DNA of 64,000 nucleotides from Prauserella shujinwangii (GTDB lineage: Bacteria; Actinomycetota; Actinomycetes; Mycobacteriales; Pseudonocardiaceae): positions 232,557-296,556 of the forward strand of contig NZ_PVNH01000011.1 of the NCBI RefSeq assembly GCF_003001955.1. The letters are read 5' to 3'. Of the stretch, positions 8,525-18,050 are shown piece after piece (position 1 is the stretch's first letter; each line of letters starts with the position of its first letter). The position numbers and the translations under genes were made by a program. The notes beneath the pieces are model-generated. The model saw nothing but the letters and a program-made list of their open reading frames with translations, searched no databases and was not told the DNA's origin.

Positions 8525-10549
8525 GTGGCACTCGCGCTGTACCGGAAATACCGTCCGGCCACGTTCGCCGAGGTCGTCGGGCAGGAGCACGTCACCGAAC
8601 CGCTGCGCACCGCACTGGCGGCCGGGCGGATCAACCACGCCTACCTGTTCTCCGGCCCCCGCGGCTGCGGCAAGACGTCCAGCGCGCGGATCATGGCGCG
8701 CTCGCTCAACTGCGCCGAGGGGCCGACGCCCGATCCGTGCGGCACGTGCGACTCGTGCCGCGCGCTCGCCCCGGAGGGGCCGGGCAGCGTCGACGTCACC
8801 GAGCTCGACGCGGCCAGTCACGGTGGTGTCGACGACGCACGTGAGCTGCGGGACCGGGCGTTCTACGCGCCCGCGGAATCGCGCTACCGCGTCTTCATCA
8901 TCGACGAGGCCCACATGGTCACCACGCAGGGCTTCAACGCCCTGCTGAAGATCGTCGAGGAACCGCCGGAACACCTCATCTTCATCTTCGCCACCACCGA
9001 GCCGGACAAGGTGCTCACCACCATCCGCTCGCGCACCCACCACTACCCGTTCCGGCTGATCCCGCCGAGCGCGATGCGGGAGCTGCTGGAACGCAACGTC
9101 GAGGCGGAGGGCGTGCCCGTCGAGCCTGCGGTCTATCCGCTGGTGGTGCGGGCGGGCGGCGGCTCGGCCAGGGACACGCAGTCGGTGCTGGACCAGCTCC
9201 TGGCCGGGGCCGGTCCGGACGGCATCACCTACGACCGCGCGGTCGCGCTGCTCGGGGTCACCGACGTCGCGCTGATCGACGACATGGTCGACGCCCTCTC
9301 GGCGGACGACGCGAAGGCCGTCTTCGGCACCGTCGAGCGGCTCGCCGAGGCCGGGCACGACCCGCGCCGGTTCGCTTCCGACCTGCTCGACCGGTTGCGT
9401 GATCTCGTGCTGCTGCGCTCGGTGCCGGACGCCGCCTCCTCCGGCATGATCGACGTGCCGGACGAGCAGCTGAACCGAATGGTCGCGCAGGCCGAACGCC
9501 TCGGACTGGCCACGCTCACCCGCTATGCCGAGATCGTCCACAACGGACTACTGGAGATGCGGGGAGCCACGGCACCGCGGTTGCTGCTCGAACTGCTCTG
9601 CGCCCGGATGCTGCTGCCCGCCGTCTCGGACAGCGAGGAAGCGCTGCTGCAGCGGCTCGAGCGGCTGGAGCGCCGGGTCACCGCGGGCGGTCCCGCGCAG
9701 GCAGCGGCCGGGTCCACGGCGCCGCCGGAGCGTACCTACGAGCGGCCGAGCCGGGCTCCGCAACCGGCGGCTCCCGCACCGGCGGAGCAGCGCGAGCAGG
9801 CCGCCGCGAGTCCTGCCCCGGCTCCGGCCGCGCAGCGCCCCGGGGAGCCCGAGCCACCCGCCGCTCGGGAGGCCGAGCCGCCCGCCGCGGCGTCCTCGGT
9901 CCGGCCCGGACCGGAACCCGAACCCGAACCGGAACCCGCCGCCGAGCCCGGTCAGGTGGACGCCGCCGCACTACGCCAGTACTGGCCCCAGCTGCTGGCC
10001 ACGGTGCGCAAGATCAGCCGCAGCACGGAGGCGATGCTGACCAACGCCACCGTGCACAGTGTCGAGGGCTCCACCGTGGTGCTCACGCACACGGCGGCGC
10101 CGCTGGTGCGCAGGCTCTCGGAGCCGCACAACGCGGACCGTATCGCGGCGGCGCTCGGGGAACTGCTCACCGGGGAGTGGCAGGTCCGGTGCGTGCACGC
10201 GGGAGCCGAGGGGGAGGCCGCGGCGCAGCGGGCTCGGCAGGCGCCGTCGCGTCCCGCGGCCGCCCCGGCGGCACAGCCAGCCCAGCGGCCGGAGCCGAGG
10301 CAGCCCACGCCGGAGCGGCCCCAGTCGGAGTCACCCCCGCAGGCGCAGCCGCAGCGGCGGCCCGTTCCGGCCCAGGGCGAGCCGGACATCCCGCTGCCGC
10401 CGGAGCCTGAGGACGAGGACGAGCCGCCGATGGACCAGCCGGCGGCCGAGGGTTCCGCGGCGGTCCCCCGGCCGGAACCGGCCGACCCGCACGAGCGGGC
10501 CCACAAGCTGCTGTCCGACCACCTGGGCGCCCGCCCCATCGACTCGTGA
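8525..10549 (+). CDS. dnaX: DNA polymerase III subunit gamma/tau
   Basis: The clamp-loader ATPase of the replisome, 674 residues from the GTG at 8525 (VALALYRKYRPATF). The Walker A motif is GPRGCGKTSSAR near residue 42. A zinc knuckle follows with four cysteines (residues about 61-78: C-x8-C-x2-C-x2-C), then DEAH as Walker B near 124 and the SRC-like sensor region (TTIRSRTHHYPF near 165). Residues about 370-500 and 565-655 are low-complexity Pro/Ala/Glu linkers, including a run of PEPEPE. A tau-like domain (about 490-565) lies between them. No frameshift signal for a separate gamma form is evident. The stop codon lies inside the downstream palindrome. Confidence 0.95.
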   Translation: MALALYRKYRPATFAEVVGQEHVTEPLRTALAAGRINHAYLFSGPRGCGKTSSARIMARSLNCAEGPTPDPCGTCDSCRALAPEGPGSVDVTELDAASHGGVDDARELRDRAFYAPAESRYRVFIIDEAHMVTTQGFNALLKIVEEPPEHLIFIFATTEPDKVLTTIRSRTHHYPFRLIPPSAMRELLERNVEAEGVPVEPAVYPLVVRAGGGSARDTQSVLDQLLAGAGPDGITYDRAVALLGVTDVALIDDMVDALSADDAKAVFGTVERLAEAGHDPRRFASDLLDRLRDLVLLRSVPDAASSGMIDVPDEQLNRMVAQAERLGLATLTRYAEIVHNGLLEMRGATAPRLLLELLCARMLLPAVSDSEEALLQRLERLERRVTAGGPAQAAAGSTAPPERTYERPSRAPQPAAPAPAEQREQAAASPAPAPAAQRPGEPEPPAAREAEPPAAASSVRPGPEPEPEPEPAAEPGQVDAAALRQYWPQLLATVRKISRSTEAMLTNATVHSVEGSTVVLTHTAAPLVRRLSEPHNADRIAAALGELLTGEWQVRCVHAGAEGEAAAQRARQAPSRPAAAPAAQPAQRPEPRQPTPERPQSESPPQAQPQRRPVPAQGEPDIPLPPEPEDEDEPPMDQPAAEGSAAVPRPEPADPHERAHKLLSDHLGARPIDS

Positions 10550-10588
10550 GTGTTCTCCGTGGTGAGAACCACGGTTTTCACTCACGAG
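10543..10588. terminator. Terminator palindrome containing both stop codons, CTCGTGAGTG family
   Basis: Arms of 21 bases (10543-10563 and 10568-10588) pair except for a 4-base internal mismatch (TTCT against AAAA). The outer words are CTCGTGAGTG and CACTCACGAG. The TGA of dnaX (10547-10549) and the TGA of the convergent amidase gene (10578-10580) are both built into the palindrome, so the two reading frames end inside their shared terminator. Confidence 0.75.
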
Positions 10589-11435
10589 CCAGGTAGGCCA
10601 GGATCCCCGTCGCGATCGCCTCGGCGTAACGCTGCCTGCCTGCCGGGCTGGACATCGCCGCGGCCTCACGGGGGTCCCGCATGTTGCCGCACTCGACCAG
10701 TACGGCTGGCCGCTCCGACAGGTTGAGCCCGGCCAGGTCGTCCCTCGGCGCGAGGCCGTCGTCGCCGAGGTAGTTCGAGGCGGGGAAGCCCGCTCCGGTG
10801 AACGCGCCGCGCAGCGCTCGGGCGAGCCGCAGGGACGGCTCGCCCTGCGCGGCGTTGAGGGGCGGTGCCGAGTAGGCGATGTGGAAGCCGCGGGCATCCG
10901 CGGCCGTGGCGCCGTCGGCGTGGATCGACACGACCGCGTCGGCACCGGCCTCGTTGCCGATCGCCGCCCTCCGGTCGACACACGGCCCCACCCCGTCGTC
11001 GCGGTCACGGGTCCGGACCACCCGGACGTCCCGCGCCGCCAGGAGGCGGCCGATCCGCCGGGCGACGTCGAAGTTGAACGCGTGCTCGGCGTATCCGGCT
11101 TCGGTGGCGGTGCCCGTGGTGTTGCACGCCTTCGTCCGGCCGCGCCCGGCGGGGACCTGCCTGTTGATCGCGCCGGGTGCGCCCGCGTTGCCGCCGTTGT
11201 GTCCGGCGTCGAGCACCACCACCGGCGGGCGGGCGGGGCGCGCCGTGGTCGAGGCGGTCGACGTGACGGCGGTGGTCGCCGCGGTGCTCGTGGCGGTGCC
11301 GGGCGCGGCCGTCGTCGTCGGCGCGCGGTCGGCCACCGTGGTGGGGACCGGTCGCGGGGCGGCGGCCGGGTCGGGCGTGCCGCAGCTCAGCAGCGACAGG
11401 CCGAGGAGCGACAGCAGGAAGCCTCGACGCAGCAC
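10578..11435 (-). CDS. N-acetylmuramoyl-L-alanine amidase (Amidase_3), lipoprotein
   Basis: A 285-residue exported peptidoglycan hydrolase. The N-terminus carries a lipoprotein-type signal (hydrophobic core, then LLSCG with the Cys near residue 18), followed by a Pro/Thr/Ala-rich linker to about residue 70. The catalytic domain shows the zinc-site motifs of the family: DAGHNGG (His), a downstream Glu region (GYAEHAFNF), SIHADG (His) and LVECGN (catalytic Glu). It cleaves the bond between muramic acid and the stem peptide. The equivalent position near recR and ybaB in Mycobacterium tuberculosis holds the amidase Rv3717, from memory. An extra Cys in KACNTTG may form a disulfide. Confidence 0.9.
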   Translation of the reverse strand: MLRRGFLLSLLGLSLLSCGTPDPAAAPRPVPTTVADRAPTTTAAPGTATSTAATTAVTSTASTTARPARPPVVVLDAGHNGGNAGAPGAINRQVPAGRGRTKACNTTGTATEAGYAEHAFNFDVARRIGRLLAARDVRVVRTRDRDDGVGPCVDRRAAIGNEAGADAVVSIHADGATAADARGFHIAYSAPPLNAAQGEPSLRLARALRGAFTGAGFPASNYLGDDGLAPRDDLAGLNLSERPAVLVECGNMRDPREAAAMSSPAGRQRYAEAIATGILAYLARE

Positions 11436-11511
11436 GGCTCACACGGTGCCACATGCGCTGCGGCTACGCTGGGGGCACGTGCACAGGAAGCGATGAGATC
11501 GGAAGCCGAAC

Positions 11512-11871
11512 ATGGTGCAACCCGGCGGTGGAATGCCCGACATGCAGCAGATCCTGCAGCAGGCCCAGCAGATGCAGGAACAGCTCGTGTCGGCGCAGCA
11601 GGAGCTCGCGGCGACCGAGGTCACCGGCACTTCCGGCGGCGGTCTCGTGACCGCGACGGTCACCGGGGGCCTGGAGCTCAAGAACCTCACGATCGATCCC
11701 CAGGTCGTGGACCCCGACGACACCGAGACGCTCGCCGACCTCGTGGTCGCGGCCGTCCGGGACGCCACGAGCAACGCGCAGAAGCTCACCGAGGAGAAGC
11801 TGGGCCCGCTGGCAGGCGGCCTCGGCGGCGGCATGCCCGACCTCGGCAACTTCGGGCTTCCCGGGCACTAG
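11512..11871 (+). CDS. YbaB/EbfC family nucleoid-associated protein
   Basis: A 119-residue small DNA-binding protein. The N-terminal helix is Gln/Met-rich ([15 protein letters not shown], residues 10-24) and likely coiled-coil. The core then reads [20 protein letters not shown] (residues 44-63), as in the EbfC dimer with its tweezer-like DNA-gripping helices. It lies directly before recR, with the recR start one base after its stop. That arrangement is shared by many bacteria and links the protein to nucleoid organisation or RecFOR repair. The start ATG at 11512 has no strong ribosome-binding site, but the frame and length fit the family. Confidence 0.93.
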   Translation: MVQPGGGMPDMQQILQQAQQMQEQLVSAQQELAATEVTGTSGGGLVTATVTGGLELKNLTIDPQVVDPDDTETLADLVVAAVRDATSNAQKLTEEKLGPLAGGLGGGMPDLGNFGLPGH

Positions 11872-11872
11872 C

Positions 11873-12469
11873 TTGTACGAAGGCGTCGTCCAGGACCTCA
11901 TCGACGAGCTCGGGCGCCTGCCCGGGATCGGTCCGAAGAGCGCCCAGCGCATCGCGTTCCACCTGCTCGCCACCGACCCCGCGGACATCGGCAGGCTGCA
12001 GGACGTGCTCGGCAAGGTGCGGGAGGGCGTCCAGTTCTGCGAGATCTGCGGCAACGTCTCCGAGCAGGAGAAATGCCGTATCTGCCGGGACAGCAGGCGC
12101 GACACGAGCCTGCTGTGCGTGGTGGAGGAGCCCAAGGACGTCCTCGCGGTGGAGCGCACCCGGGAGTTCCGGGGCCGCTACCACGTGCTCGGCGGTTCGC
12201 TCGACCCGCTGTCCGGTGTCGGGCCCGACCAGCTCCGCATGCGGGAGCTGCTCGCCAGGCTCGGCGCGGAGGAGGTGTCCGAGGTGATCATCGCGACCGA
12301 CCCGAACACCGAGGGTGAGGCCACCGCCACCTACCTCGTCCGCATGCTGCGCGACTTCCCCGGTCTCCGGGTCACCCGGCTCGCCTCCGGCCTGCCGATG
12401 GGCGGCGACCTGGAGTTCGCCGACGAGCTCACCCTGGGTCGCGCGCTGTCCGGCCGCCGCGCCCTCTGA
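11873..12469 (+). CDS. recR: Recombination mediator RecR
   Basis: A 198-residue protein of the RecFOR pathway, which loads RecA at single-stranded gaps. It contains the helix-hairpin-helix [11 protein letters not shown] (residues 15-25), then a four-Cys zinc finger (C at about 54, 57, 66 and 69: [17 protein letters not shown]). A Toprim domain follows ([12 protein letters not shown], then [17 protein letters not shown] near 140-156). The start is TTG at 11873, one base beyond the ybaB stop, giving the normal [15 protein letters not shown]-terminus. Length is typical. Confidence 0.96.
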   Translation: MYEGVVQDLIDELGRLPGIGPKSAQRIAFHLLATDPADIGRLQDVLGKVREGVQFCEICGNVSEQEKCRICRDSRRDTSLLCVVEEPKDVLAVERTREFRGRYHVLGGSLDPLSGVGPDQLRMRELLARLGAEEVSEVIIATDPNTEGEATATYLVRMLRDFPGLRVTRLASGLPMGGDLEFADELTLGRALSGRRAL

Positions 12470-12470
12470 G

Positions 12471-13034
12471 GTGCGAGTGGGCGCGCTGGTGGACGGCGTG
12501 CTGGCGGCCGAGCCGCGGCTGGGGGCGGTCCGGGTGCTCGCGATCGACGGGCCCTCGGGGTCGGGCAAGACGACGTTCGCCCGCGAGGTCGTGGCCGAAC
12601 TCCGCGCCCGAGGTGCCCGCGTGGCGCTGGTCAGCACCGACGACTTCGCCACCTGGGACGATCCGGTGGGCTGGTGGCCCCGGCTCGCCGACGGCGTGCT
12701 GCACCCCCTCGCGCACGGCGAGCCCGGCCGGTACCGCCGCATGGACTGGACCGGTGGCCGGCCGCGGCTCGGCGGGTGGGTCGAGGTCGCCGTACCGGAC
12801 GTGCTCGTGCTGGAGGGCGTCTCGGCGGGCCGCGCCTCCGTCCGGCCGCGGCTGTCCCTGCTCTGCTGGGTCGAGGACCCCGACGAGCGGGCCCGCCTGA
12901 ACCGTGCCGTCGCGCGTGACGGCGAGGAGTCCCGGCCGTACCTGGCCGACTGGCAGAGGTTCGAACACGGCTGGTTCTCCGCCGACCGCACCCGCGACCA
13001 TGCCGATGATGTCCGAATCGTGAATTCTCACTGA
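12471..13034 (+). CDS. Uridine kinase-like P-loop NTPase
   Basis: A cytoplasmic kinase-like protein of 187 residues starting at GTG 12471, one base after the recR stop (GTG 12477 is also possible). The Walker A motif GPSGSGKTTF lies near residue 26. A DDF motif (STDDFATWDDP near 53) takes the place where uridine and pantothenate kinases bind substrate. The sequence GRYRRMDW and the VLVLEGVSAGR strand also fit the uridine/phosphoribulokinase superfamily. The actual substrate cannot be read from the sequence. Co-transcription with ybaB-recR is likely from the spacing, but a functional link is not obvious. Confidence 0.8.
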   Translation: MRVGALVDGVLAAEPRLGAVRVLAIDGPSGSGKTTFAREVVAELRARGARVALVSTDDFATWDDPVGWWPRLADGVLHPLAHGEPGRYRRMDWTGGRPRLGGWVEVAVPDVLVLEGVSAGRASVRPRLSLLCWVEDPDERARLNRAVARDGEESRPYLADWQRFEHGWFSADRTRDHADDVRIVNSH

Positions 13035-13160
13035 AGGTGGCGAAACTCGTCGCGCAGCGTCGCGTATCCGGATCGTGATCTCCAGAATTCGGTGTCACGG
13101 CCACTACTGACTAGGGTGCGTCCCAACGCATGGGATACGGACAACCCGAGGTGTGTGTAA

Positions 13161-14798
13161 ATGACCAGGACACGATCCACCCGGTCGGTACTGCCGCGGC
13201 GGTTGACGCGAGCGGGCATGGCGGGCGGAATCGCCCTCACGATGGTGCTTTCCGCCTGCTCAGGTGACGGCGGCGACCAGGGCGGAGGCGGCGATGGTGG
13301 TGGCATCATCGTCGGCACCAATGACGACGTGCCTTCGCTCGACCCCGCCGAGTGCTACAGCTACATGTGCGGCACGATCATCGACAACGTCGGCGCGACG
13401 CTGGTCAGCTACAAGCCCGGCGAGACGGACCCGAGTCCGGACCTGGCCGAGTCGGAGCCGGAGATCAGCGAGGACGGCAGGACCTACACCTTCACGCTGC
13501 GGGAGGGCGTCAAGTTCCACGACGGCTCGGACCTGACCAGCGAGGACGTGAAGTTCTCGCTCAACCGCGCCAAGTGGATCGCGCACCCGGACGGCGCCAG
13601 CTTCCTGCTGGGCGGCATCGAGAGCATCGAGACCCCCGACCCGCGGACCGTGGTGTTCCAGCTCAGCGAGCCGGACATCACCTTCGGGGCCAAGCTGGCG
13701 TACAACGTGGCCACCATCGTCCCGTCGGACGGCGCCTACCAGTCGCCGGACGGCCCGCTGCCGGAGGACACCCCGCAGGAGGAGAAGGACTCCTTCCTCA
13801 ACCAGGACCTGGTCGCCGCGGGCCCGTACACGCTCGAGGAGTTCCGCCAGAACGAGTCCATCCAGCTCAACAAGTTCGCGGATTACTTCGGTGACCCCGC
13901 GAGCAACGAGCGGGTTCTGGTGCGGTTCTTCGCCGAGAGTTCCCAGATGCAGGCGGCCCTGCAGTCCGGCGACATCGACGTCGCGTTCCGCCACCTCACT
14001 CCTGAGCAGCGGCAGAGCCTGCAGAACAGCGAGAACGTCAAGACCGTCGAGGGCGAGGGTGCCTCGATCAGGTACCTGGTGTTCAACATCGACCCGAAGC
14101 ACCCGACGATCAGCGACGTCGACGTCCGCAAGGCGATGGCCGCCGCGATCGACCGGCAGCGTCTTGTCGACAACGTGCTCGCCGGTGGCGCCGATCCGCT
14201 GTACTCGATGGTCCCGCCGCTGTTCGAGGACGCCCACGTGCCCGCGTTCCAGGATGTCTACGAGGGCAGCGAACCGGGCAACTTCCTGGACGAGCCGGTC
14301 ACCGTCGACCTGTGGCACGAGTCGAGCGGTCACTACGGCGACACCGAGACCGCGCTCGCCCAGGAGATCGCCAGGATGCTGGAGGAGAGCGGCATGTTCA
14401 CGGTGAACGTGCAGAACGCCGAGTGGGCGCAGTACTCCGACAACAACGCTCCGGCCGCCACCAGCCCGTACGCGTCCTACCTGCTGGGCTGGTACCCGGA
14501 CTTCCTGGATCCGGACAACTACATCCAGCCGTTCTACTCCTCGCAGGGGTACACGCAGAACTACAAGAACCAGCGGATGGACCAGCTCATCGCGGACGAG
14601 CAGACCGCCGAGCAGTCCGACTCGCCACAGCGGATGGAGACGTTCGAGCAGATCCAGCAACTGGCGGCCGAGGACGCACCGATCATTCCGCTGTACGTCG
14701 AGACGCCGTACGCCTTCGCCAGGCAGAACATCAAGGGGCTGGAGGAGACGATGGACGCCTCCCAGGTGTTCCGCTTCTACCTGCTGTCGAAGCAGTAG
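13161..14798 (+). CDS. dppA: Peptide-type ABC transporter substrate-binding lipoprotein (family 5)
   Basis: A 545-residue solute-binding protein of the DppA/OppA type. The N-terminus has a signal sequence ending in a lipobox (VLSACSG, Cys near residue 33), so the mature protein is anchored outside the membrane. Family-5 features include the N-terminal SLDPAECYSY region, the motif FTLREGVKFHDGSDLTSEDV and a central KFADYFG region. It captures peptides, or possibly nickel or another small solute, for the downstream permeases. It heads a four-gene operon and is separated from dppB by a hairpin (14825-14863) that could keep its expression above that of the membrane parts. The ATG at 13161 has GAGGTG upstream. 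Confidence 0.92.
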   Translation: MTRTRSTRSVLPRRLTRAGMAGGIALTMVLSACSGDGGDQGGGGDGGGIIVGTNDDVPSLDPAECYSYMCGTIIDNVGATLVSYKPGETDPSPDLAESEPEISEDGRTYTFTLREGVKFHDGSDLTSEDVKFSLNRAKWIAHPDGASFLLGGIESIETPDPRTVVFQLSEPDITFGAKLAYNVATIVPSDGAYQSPDGPLPEDTPQEEKDSFLNQDLVAAGPYTLEEFRQNESIQLNKFADYFGDPASNERVLVRFFAESSQMQAALQSGDIDVAFRHLTPEQRQSLQNSENVKTVEGEGASIRYLVFNIDPKHPTISDVDVRKAMAAAIDRQRLVDNVLAGGADPLYSMVPPLFEDAHVPAFQDVYEGSEPGNFLDEPVTVDLWHESSGHYGDTETALAQEIARMLEESGMFTVNVQNAEWAQYSDNNAPAATSPYASYLLGWYPDFLDPDNYIQPFYSSQGYTQNYKNQRMDQLIADEQTAEQSDSPQRMETFEQIQQLAAEDAPIIPLYVETPYAFARQNIKGLEETMDASQVFRFYLLSKQ

Positions 14799-14824
14799 CG
14801 GACGCCGTGGTGTAACCCCTGTCC

Positions 14825-14863
14825 GGACGGACTCGGCGGCCTGCCCGGCCGCCGGGTCCGTCC
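14825..14863 (+). terminator. Intra-operon hairpin, likely attenuator or mRNA stabiliser
   Basis: Arms of 16 bases (14825-14840 and 14848-14863) pair with one mismatch around a 7-base loop, in the 128-base gap between the substrate-binding protein gene and the first permease gene. Such hairpins commonly reduce read-through or protect the 5' message, giving excess binding protein. Three short tandem copies of GCCC-purine-TAGAG-like sequence follow at 14883-14911. Confidence 0.55.
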
Positions 14864-14926
14864 CGGTCTGGAGCCCACAGCGCCCATGAGGCCCATAGAG
14901 GCCCGTAGAGGAAGGTCCTGGCAGGC

Positions 14927-15943
14927 GTGAAACCTGGTTCATTGGGCCGCTACATCGTTGTTCGGCTGCTGCTCGCCATTCCGATGGTGCTGATCCTGCT
15001 CACCTTGGTTTTCTTGCTGTTACGCGCGATTCCTGGTGACCCGGTGACGGCGACATTGGGCGGGCGCGCGACGCCGGCGCAGATCGAGGCGGCCCGGGAG
15101 GCGATGGGTCTGAACGACCCGTTGATCGTGCAGTATCTCGAGTACATGGGCGGCGCGTTGACCGGCGACTTCGGTACTCCGGTCACCGACCCGCGCGGCG
15201 TGGTCGAGATCGTGGCCGAGACGGCGCCGGCCACCATCGAGCTGGCCCTGGCCGGGATGCTGGTGGCCGTCACGGTCGGCATCCTGGTCGGCGGCCTCGC
15301 CGGACGACTTCGCGACACCCCGTTCGACATCGGGGGGCGGCTGTTCGGCATCATCATCTTCGCGGCCCCGGTGTTCTGGACCGGCCTGCTCGCGCAGCTG
15401 TTCTTCGCGGTCAAGCTGGGCTGGCTGCCGAGCAGCGGACGAGCGGGAGGGTTCGACCAACCGGAGTGGATCACCGGGTTCTACGTGCTCGACTCGCTGC
15501 TCACCTGGGACATGGCCGCCCTGGAGAGCACGCTCGAGCACCTGATCCTGCCCGCCGTCACCCTCGGGCTGCTCGTCGGTGGCATCTTCATCCGTCTCGT
15601 GCGGGTCAACATGATGCAGACCCTGCGCTCGGACTACGTGGAGGCAGCGCGGGCCAGAGGGTTGCGCGAGCGCAACGTGCTCTACCGGTACGGGTTCAAG
15701 ACCGCGCTGATTCCGATCGTGACCATCATGGGGCTGCAGTTCGCACTGCTGCTCGGCAACGCGGTGCTGACCGAGCGGACGTTCAACTGGCCGGGCCTGG
15801 CGCAGGCGCTGGTCGACTTCATCGGGCAGCGCGACTACGCGGCGGTGCAGGGCATCGTCACGTTCATCGCGCTGGTGATCGTGGGCGTCTCGTTGCTCAT
15901 CGACATCATCACCGGGCTGGTCGACCCGCGAGTGCGGTACTGA
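14927..15943 (+). CDS. dppB: Peptide-type ABC transporter permease (DppB-like)
   Basis: A 338-residue integral membrane protein with about six hydrophobic segments. The conserved permease loop EAARARGLRERNVLYRYGFK (about residues 236-255) contacts the ATPase. The N-terminus RYIVVRLLLAIPMVLILLTL, followed by RAIPGDPV, is the DppB/OppB signature. The GTG at 14927 has a weak AGGAAGG about 12 bases before it. It forms the channel with the DppC-like half of the next gene, which starts 13 bases after its stop. Confidence 0.93.
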   Translation: MKPGSLGRYIVVRLLLAIPMVLILLTLVFLLLRAIPGDPVTATLGGRATPAQIEAAREAMGLNDPLIVQYLEYMGGALTGDFGTPVTDPRGVVEIVAETAPATIELALAGMLVAVTVGILVGGLAGRLRDTPFDIGGRLFGIIIFAAPVFWTGLLAQLFFAVKLGWLPSSGRAGGFDQPEWITGFYVLDSLLTWDMAALESTLEHLILPAVTLGLLVGGIFIRLVRVNMMQTLRSDYVEAARARGLRERNVLYRYGFKTALIPIVTIMGLQFALLLGNAVLTERTFNWPGLAQALVDFIGQRDYAAVQGIVTFIALVIVGVSLLIDIITGLVDPRVRY

Positions 15944-15956
15944 GGAGGTTGCCCGC

Positions 15957-18050
15957 ATGAGTACGGAGAATGTGGACGCCGTCGGACCGGTCCGGAACGA
16001 CCCGACACCGGGTGAGCAGAAGACGGGGGTGCGGGCGCGGCTGTCGCACGCGTGGCGGCCGTTCCGGCGGGCCAGCCGGGTGTCCAGGGTGCTGATCTTC
16101 AGCGGCCTCGGCATCGTGGTGCTGTTCCTGCTGATGGCCTTCGTCGGTCCGCTGCTCTACGAGTACGGAGGTACCCAGTACCGCGTCGAGGTGGCGCCGG
16201 GCGAGTTCGAGCCCATCAAGGCACTGCAACCGCCGTCGGGTGAGCATCCGCTCGGCACCACGCGTGACCAGTTCGACGTGCTCGCCAGGATCATCGACGG
16301 GGCCAGCCTCGCGTTCGCGGTGATGGCGCTCGCGGTGTCCATCGCGATGATCGCCGGCGTGACCCTCGGGCTGCTCAGCGGCTACCGTGGCGGACCGATC
16401 GACCGCGCGCTGGTGACCATGATGGACGCCGTCTACGCGTTCCCGGCACTGGTCCTGGCGATCATCACCGCGTTCGCGCTGTCCGCCATCATGAGCCCGG
16501 GTGTGGTGCCCGCGGCCGCCGCCGTGGGCGTGGTCTACATCCCCCAGTACTTCCGGGTGGTCCGTAACCACACGCTCTCGGTGAAGCAGGAACCCTTCGT
16601 CGAGGCCGCGCGCTCGATGGGCGCGAAGGAGCGCACCGTCCTCGGGCGGTACGTGTTCTTCAACGTGGTGCAGACGGTGCCGGTGATCCTGACCCTCAAC
16701 GCCGCGGACTCGATCCTGGTCCTGGCCTCACTGGGCTTCCTCGGCTACGGCGTCCCGCCACCCACGGCCGAGTGGGGCTACGACATCTCCCGCGCCATCA
16801 CTGACGTGCCGGCCGGCATCTGGTGGACGGCGCTGTGGCCGGGTCTCGCCATCGTGATCCTGGTGACGGCACTGACCCTGGTCGGTGAGGGCCTCAACGA
16901 CGTCATCAACCCGCTGCTGCGCAGCAGGGGCAAGACCGGGCCGAAGATCGAGCCCGCCCCGCGGGAGGACACGCCCGCCGAGGACCACACCGCCGGCGCC
17001 GCCACCGGTGCGGCGGGCAGCGCACCGCAGGCCGCACGGCCCTCGGTGGCGGTGCGTGGCCTGCGCGTCGGGTACCGGACACCGGACGGACCACTGTGGG
17101 CGGTCGACGACGTCAGCTTCGACATTCACCCCGGCGAAAGCCTCGGCCTGGTCGGTGAGTCCGGCTGCGGCAAGTCGTCGCTCGGCCGGGCGCTGATGCG
17201 GCTGATGCCGCCGGGCGGCGTGGTGCGCGGCCGGGTCGAGGTGGCGGGCGAGGACATGGTCGGACTCTCGGAGTCCCGCCTGCGGCGCAAGCGGGGCGAG
17301 GACCTCGGCCTCGTCTTCCAGGAGCCGATGACGCGGCTCAACCCGCTGCTGAAGATCAGCGACCACTTCATCGAGATGATCCGCACCCACCAGCCGGACG
17401 TGTCGAAGGCGGAGGCACTCGAGCGCGCCCGCGTCGCGCTGTCCCAGATGGGCATCCCCCCGACGCGGGTGGAGTCCTATCCGCACGAGTTCTCCGGCGG
17501 TATGCGGCAGCGCGCCATGATCGCCCTGTCCATCGCGCTCGAACCGAAGGTGATCGTGGCCGACGAGCCGACGACCTCGCTGGACGTGATCGTCGAGTCG
17601 CAGATCCTGGATCTGTTCGGCCGGTTGCGTTCCGAGCAGCAGATCGGGCTGCTGCTGGTGACCCACAACCTCGGCCTCGTCGCCGAGACCTGCGACCGGG
17701 TCGCGGTGATGTACGCCGGCAAGATCGTCGAGATCGGACCGGTGGAAGAGATCTTCAACGATCCCAAGCATCCCTACACGCGAGGGCTGCTGGCTTCCAC
17801 CATCTCGCTGGAGACGACCGAGCTGCATTCCATCGAGGGTTACCCGCCCAACCTGACCGATCCCCCGCCGGGTTGCCGCTTCGCTCCGCGGTGCCCGTAC
17901 GTGATGGACCACTGCACCGACGCGGTGCCCCGGCTGACCGAGACCAATCCGGGCCAGCACACCGCCTGCTACCTCTATCCGGGAGCGGGCGCACCGGTCC
18001 CGGAGGGTGTGCGTGCCCCGGAAGGCAACCCACAGGAGACGGGAGTCTGA
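15957..18050 (+). CDS. Fused DppC-like permease and DppD-like ATPase
   Basis: A single 697-residue protein that joins two normally separate subunits. Residues about 1-325 are a DppC-type permease with an N-terminal cytoplasmic tail, about six membrane segments and the EAA loop VEAARSMGAKERTVLGRYVF. A linker rich in Ala, Pro and Glu (about 326-362) follows. Residues about 363-680 are an ABC ATPase with Walker A GESGCGKSS, the signature FSGGMRQRA, Walker B VIVADEPTTSLDV, and the C-terminal oligopeptide-type Cys cluster (PGCRFAPRCPYVMDHC). Such permease/ATPase fusions occur in actinobacterial peptide importers. The frame is continuous, so this is a real fusion and not two overlapping genes. It overlaps the next start by one base. 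Confidence 0.93.
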   Translation: MSTENVDAVGPVRNDPTPGEQKTGVRARLSHAWRPFRRASRVSRVLIFSGLGIVVLFLLMAFVGPLLYEYGGTQYRVEVAPGEFEPIKALQPPSGEHPLGTTRDQFDVLARIIDGASLAFAVMALAVSIAMIAGVTLGLLSGYRGGPIDRALVTMMDAVYAFPALVLAIITAFALSAIMSPGVVPAAAAVGVVYIPQYFRVVRNHTLSVKQEPFVEAARSMGAKERTVLGRYVFFNVVQTVPVILTLNAADSILVLASLGFLGYGVPPPTAEWGYDISRAITDVPAGIWWTALWPGLAIVILVTALTLVGEGLNDVINPLLRSRGKTGPKIEPAPREDTPAEDHTAGAATGAAGSAPQAARPSVAVRGLRVGYRTPDGPLWAVDDVSFDIHPGESLGLVGESGCGKSSLGRALMRLMPPGGVVRGRVEVAGEDMVGLSESRLRRKRGEDLGLVFQEPMTRLNPLLKISDHFIEMIRTHQPDVSKAEALERARVALSQMGIPPTRVESYPHEFSGGMRQRAMIALSIALEPKVIVADEPTTSLDVIVESQILDLFGRLRSEQQIGLLLVTHNLGLVAETCDRVAVMYAGKIVEIGPVEEIFNDPKHPYTRGLLASTISLETTELHSIEGYPPNLTDPPPGCRFAPRCPYVMDHCTDAVPRLTETNPGQHTACYLYPGAGAPVPEGVRAPEGNPQETGV

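Noticed and set aside
15957..18050. Sequencing error joining dppC and dppD
   Set aside because: The frame stays open with normal codon use through a plausible Ala/Pro linker, and such fusions are known in actinobacterial importers.
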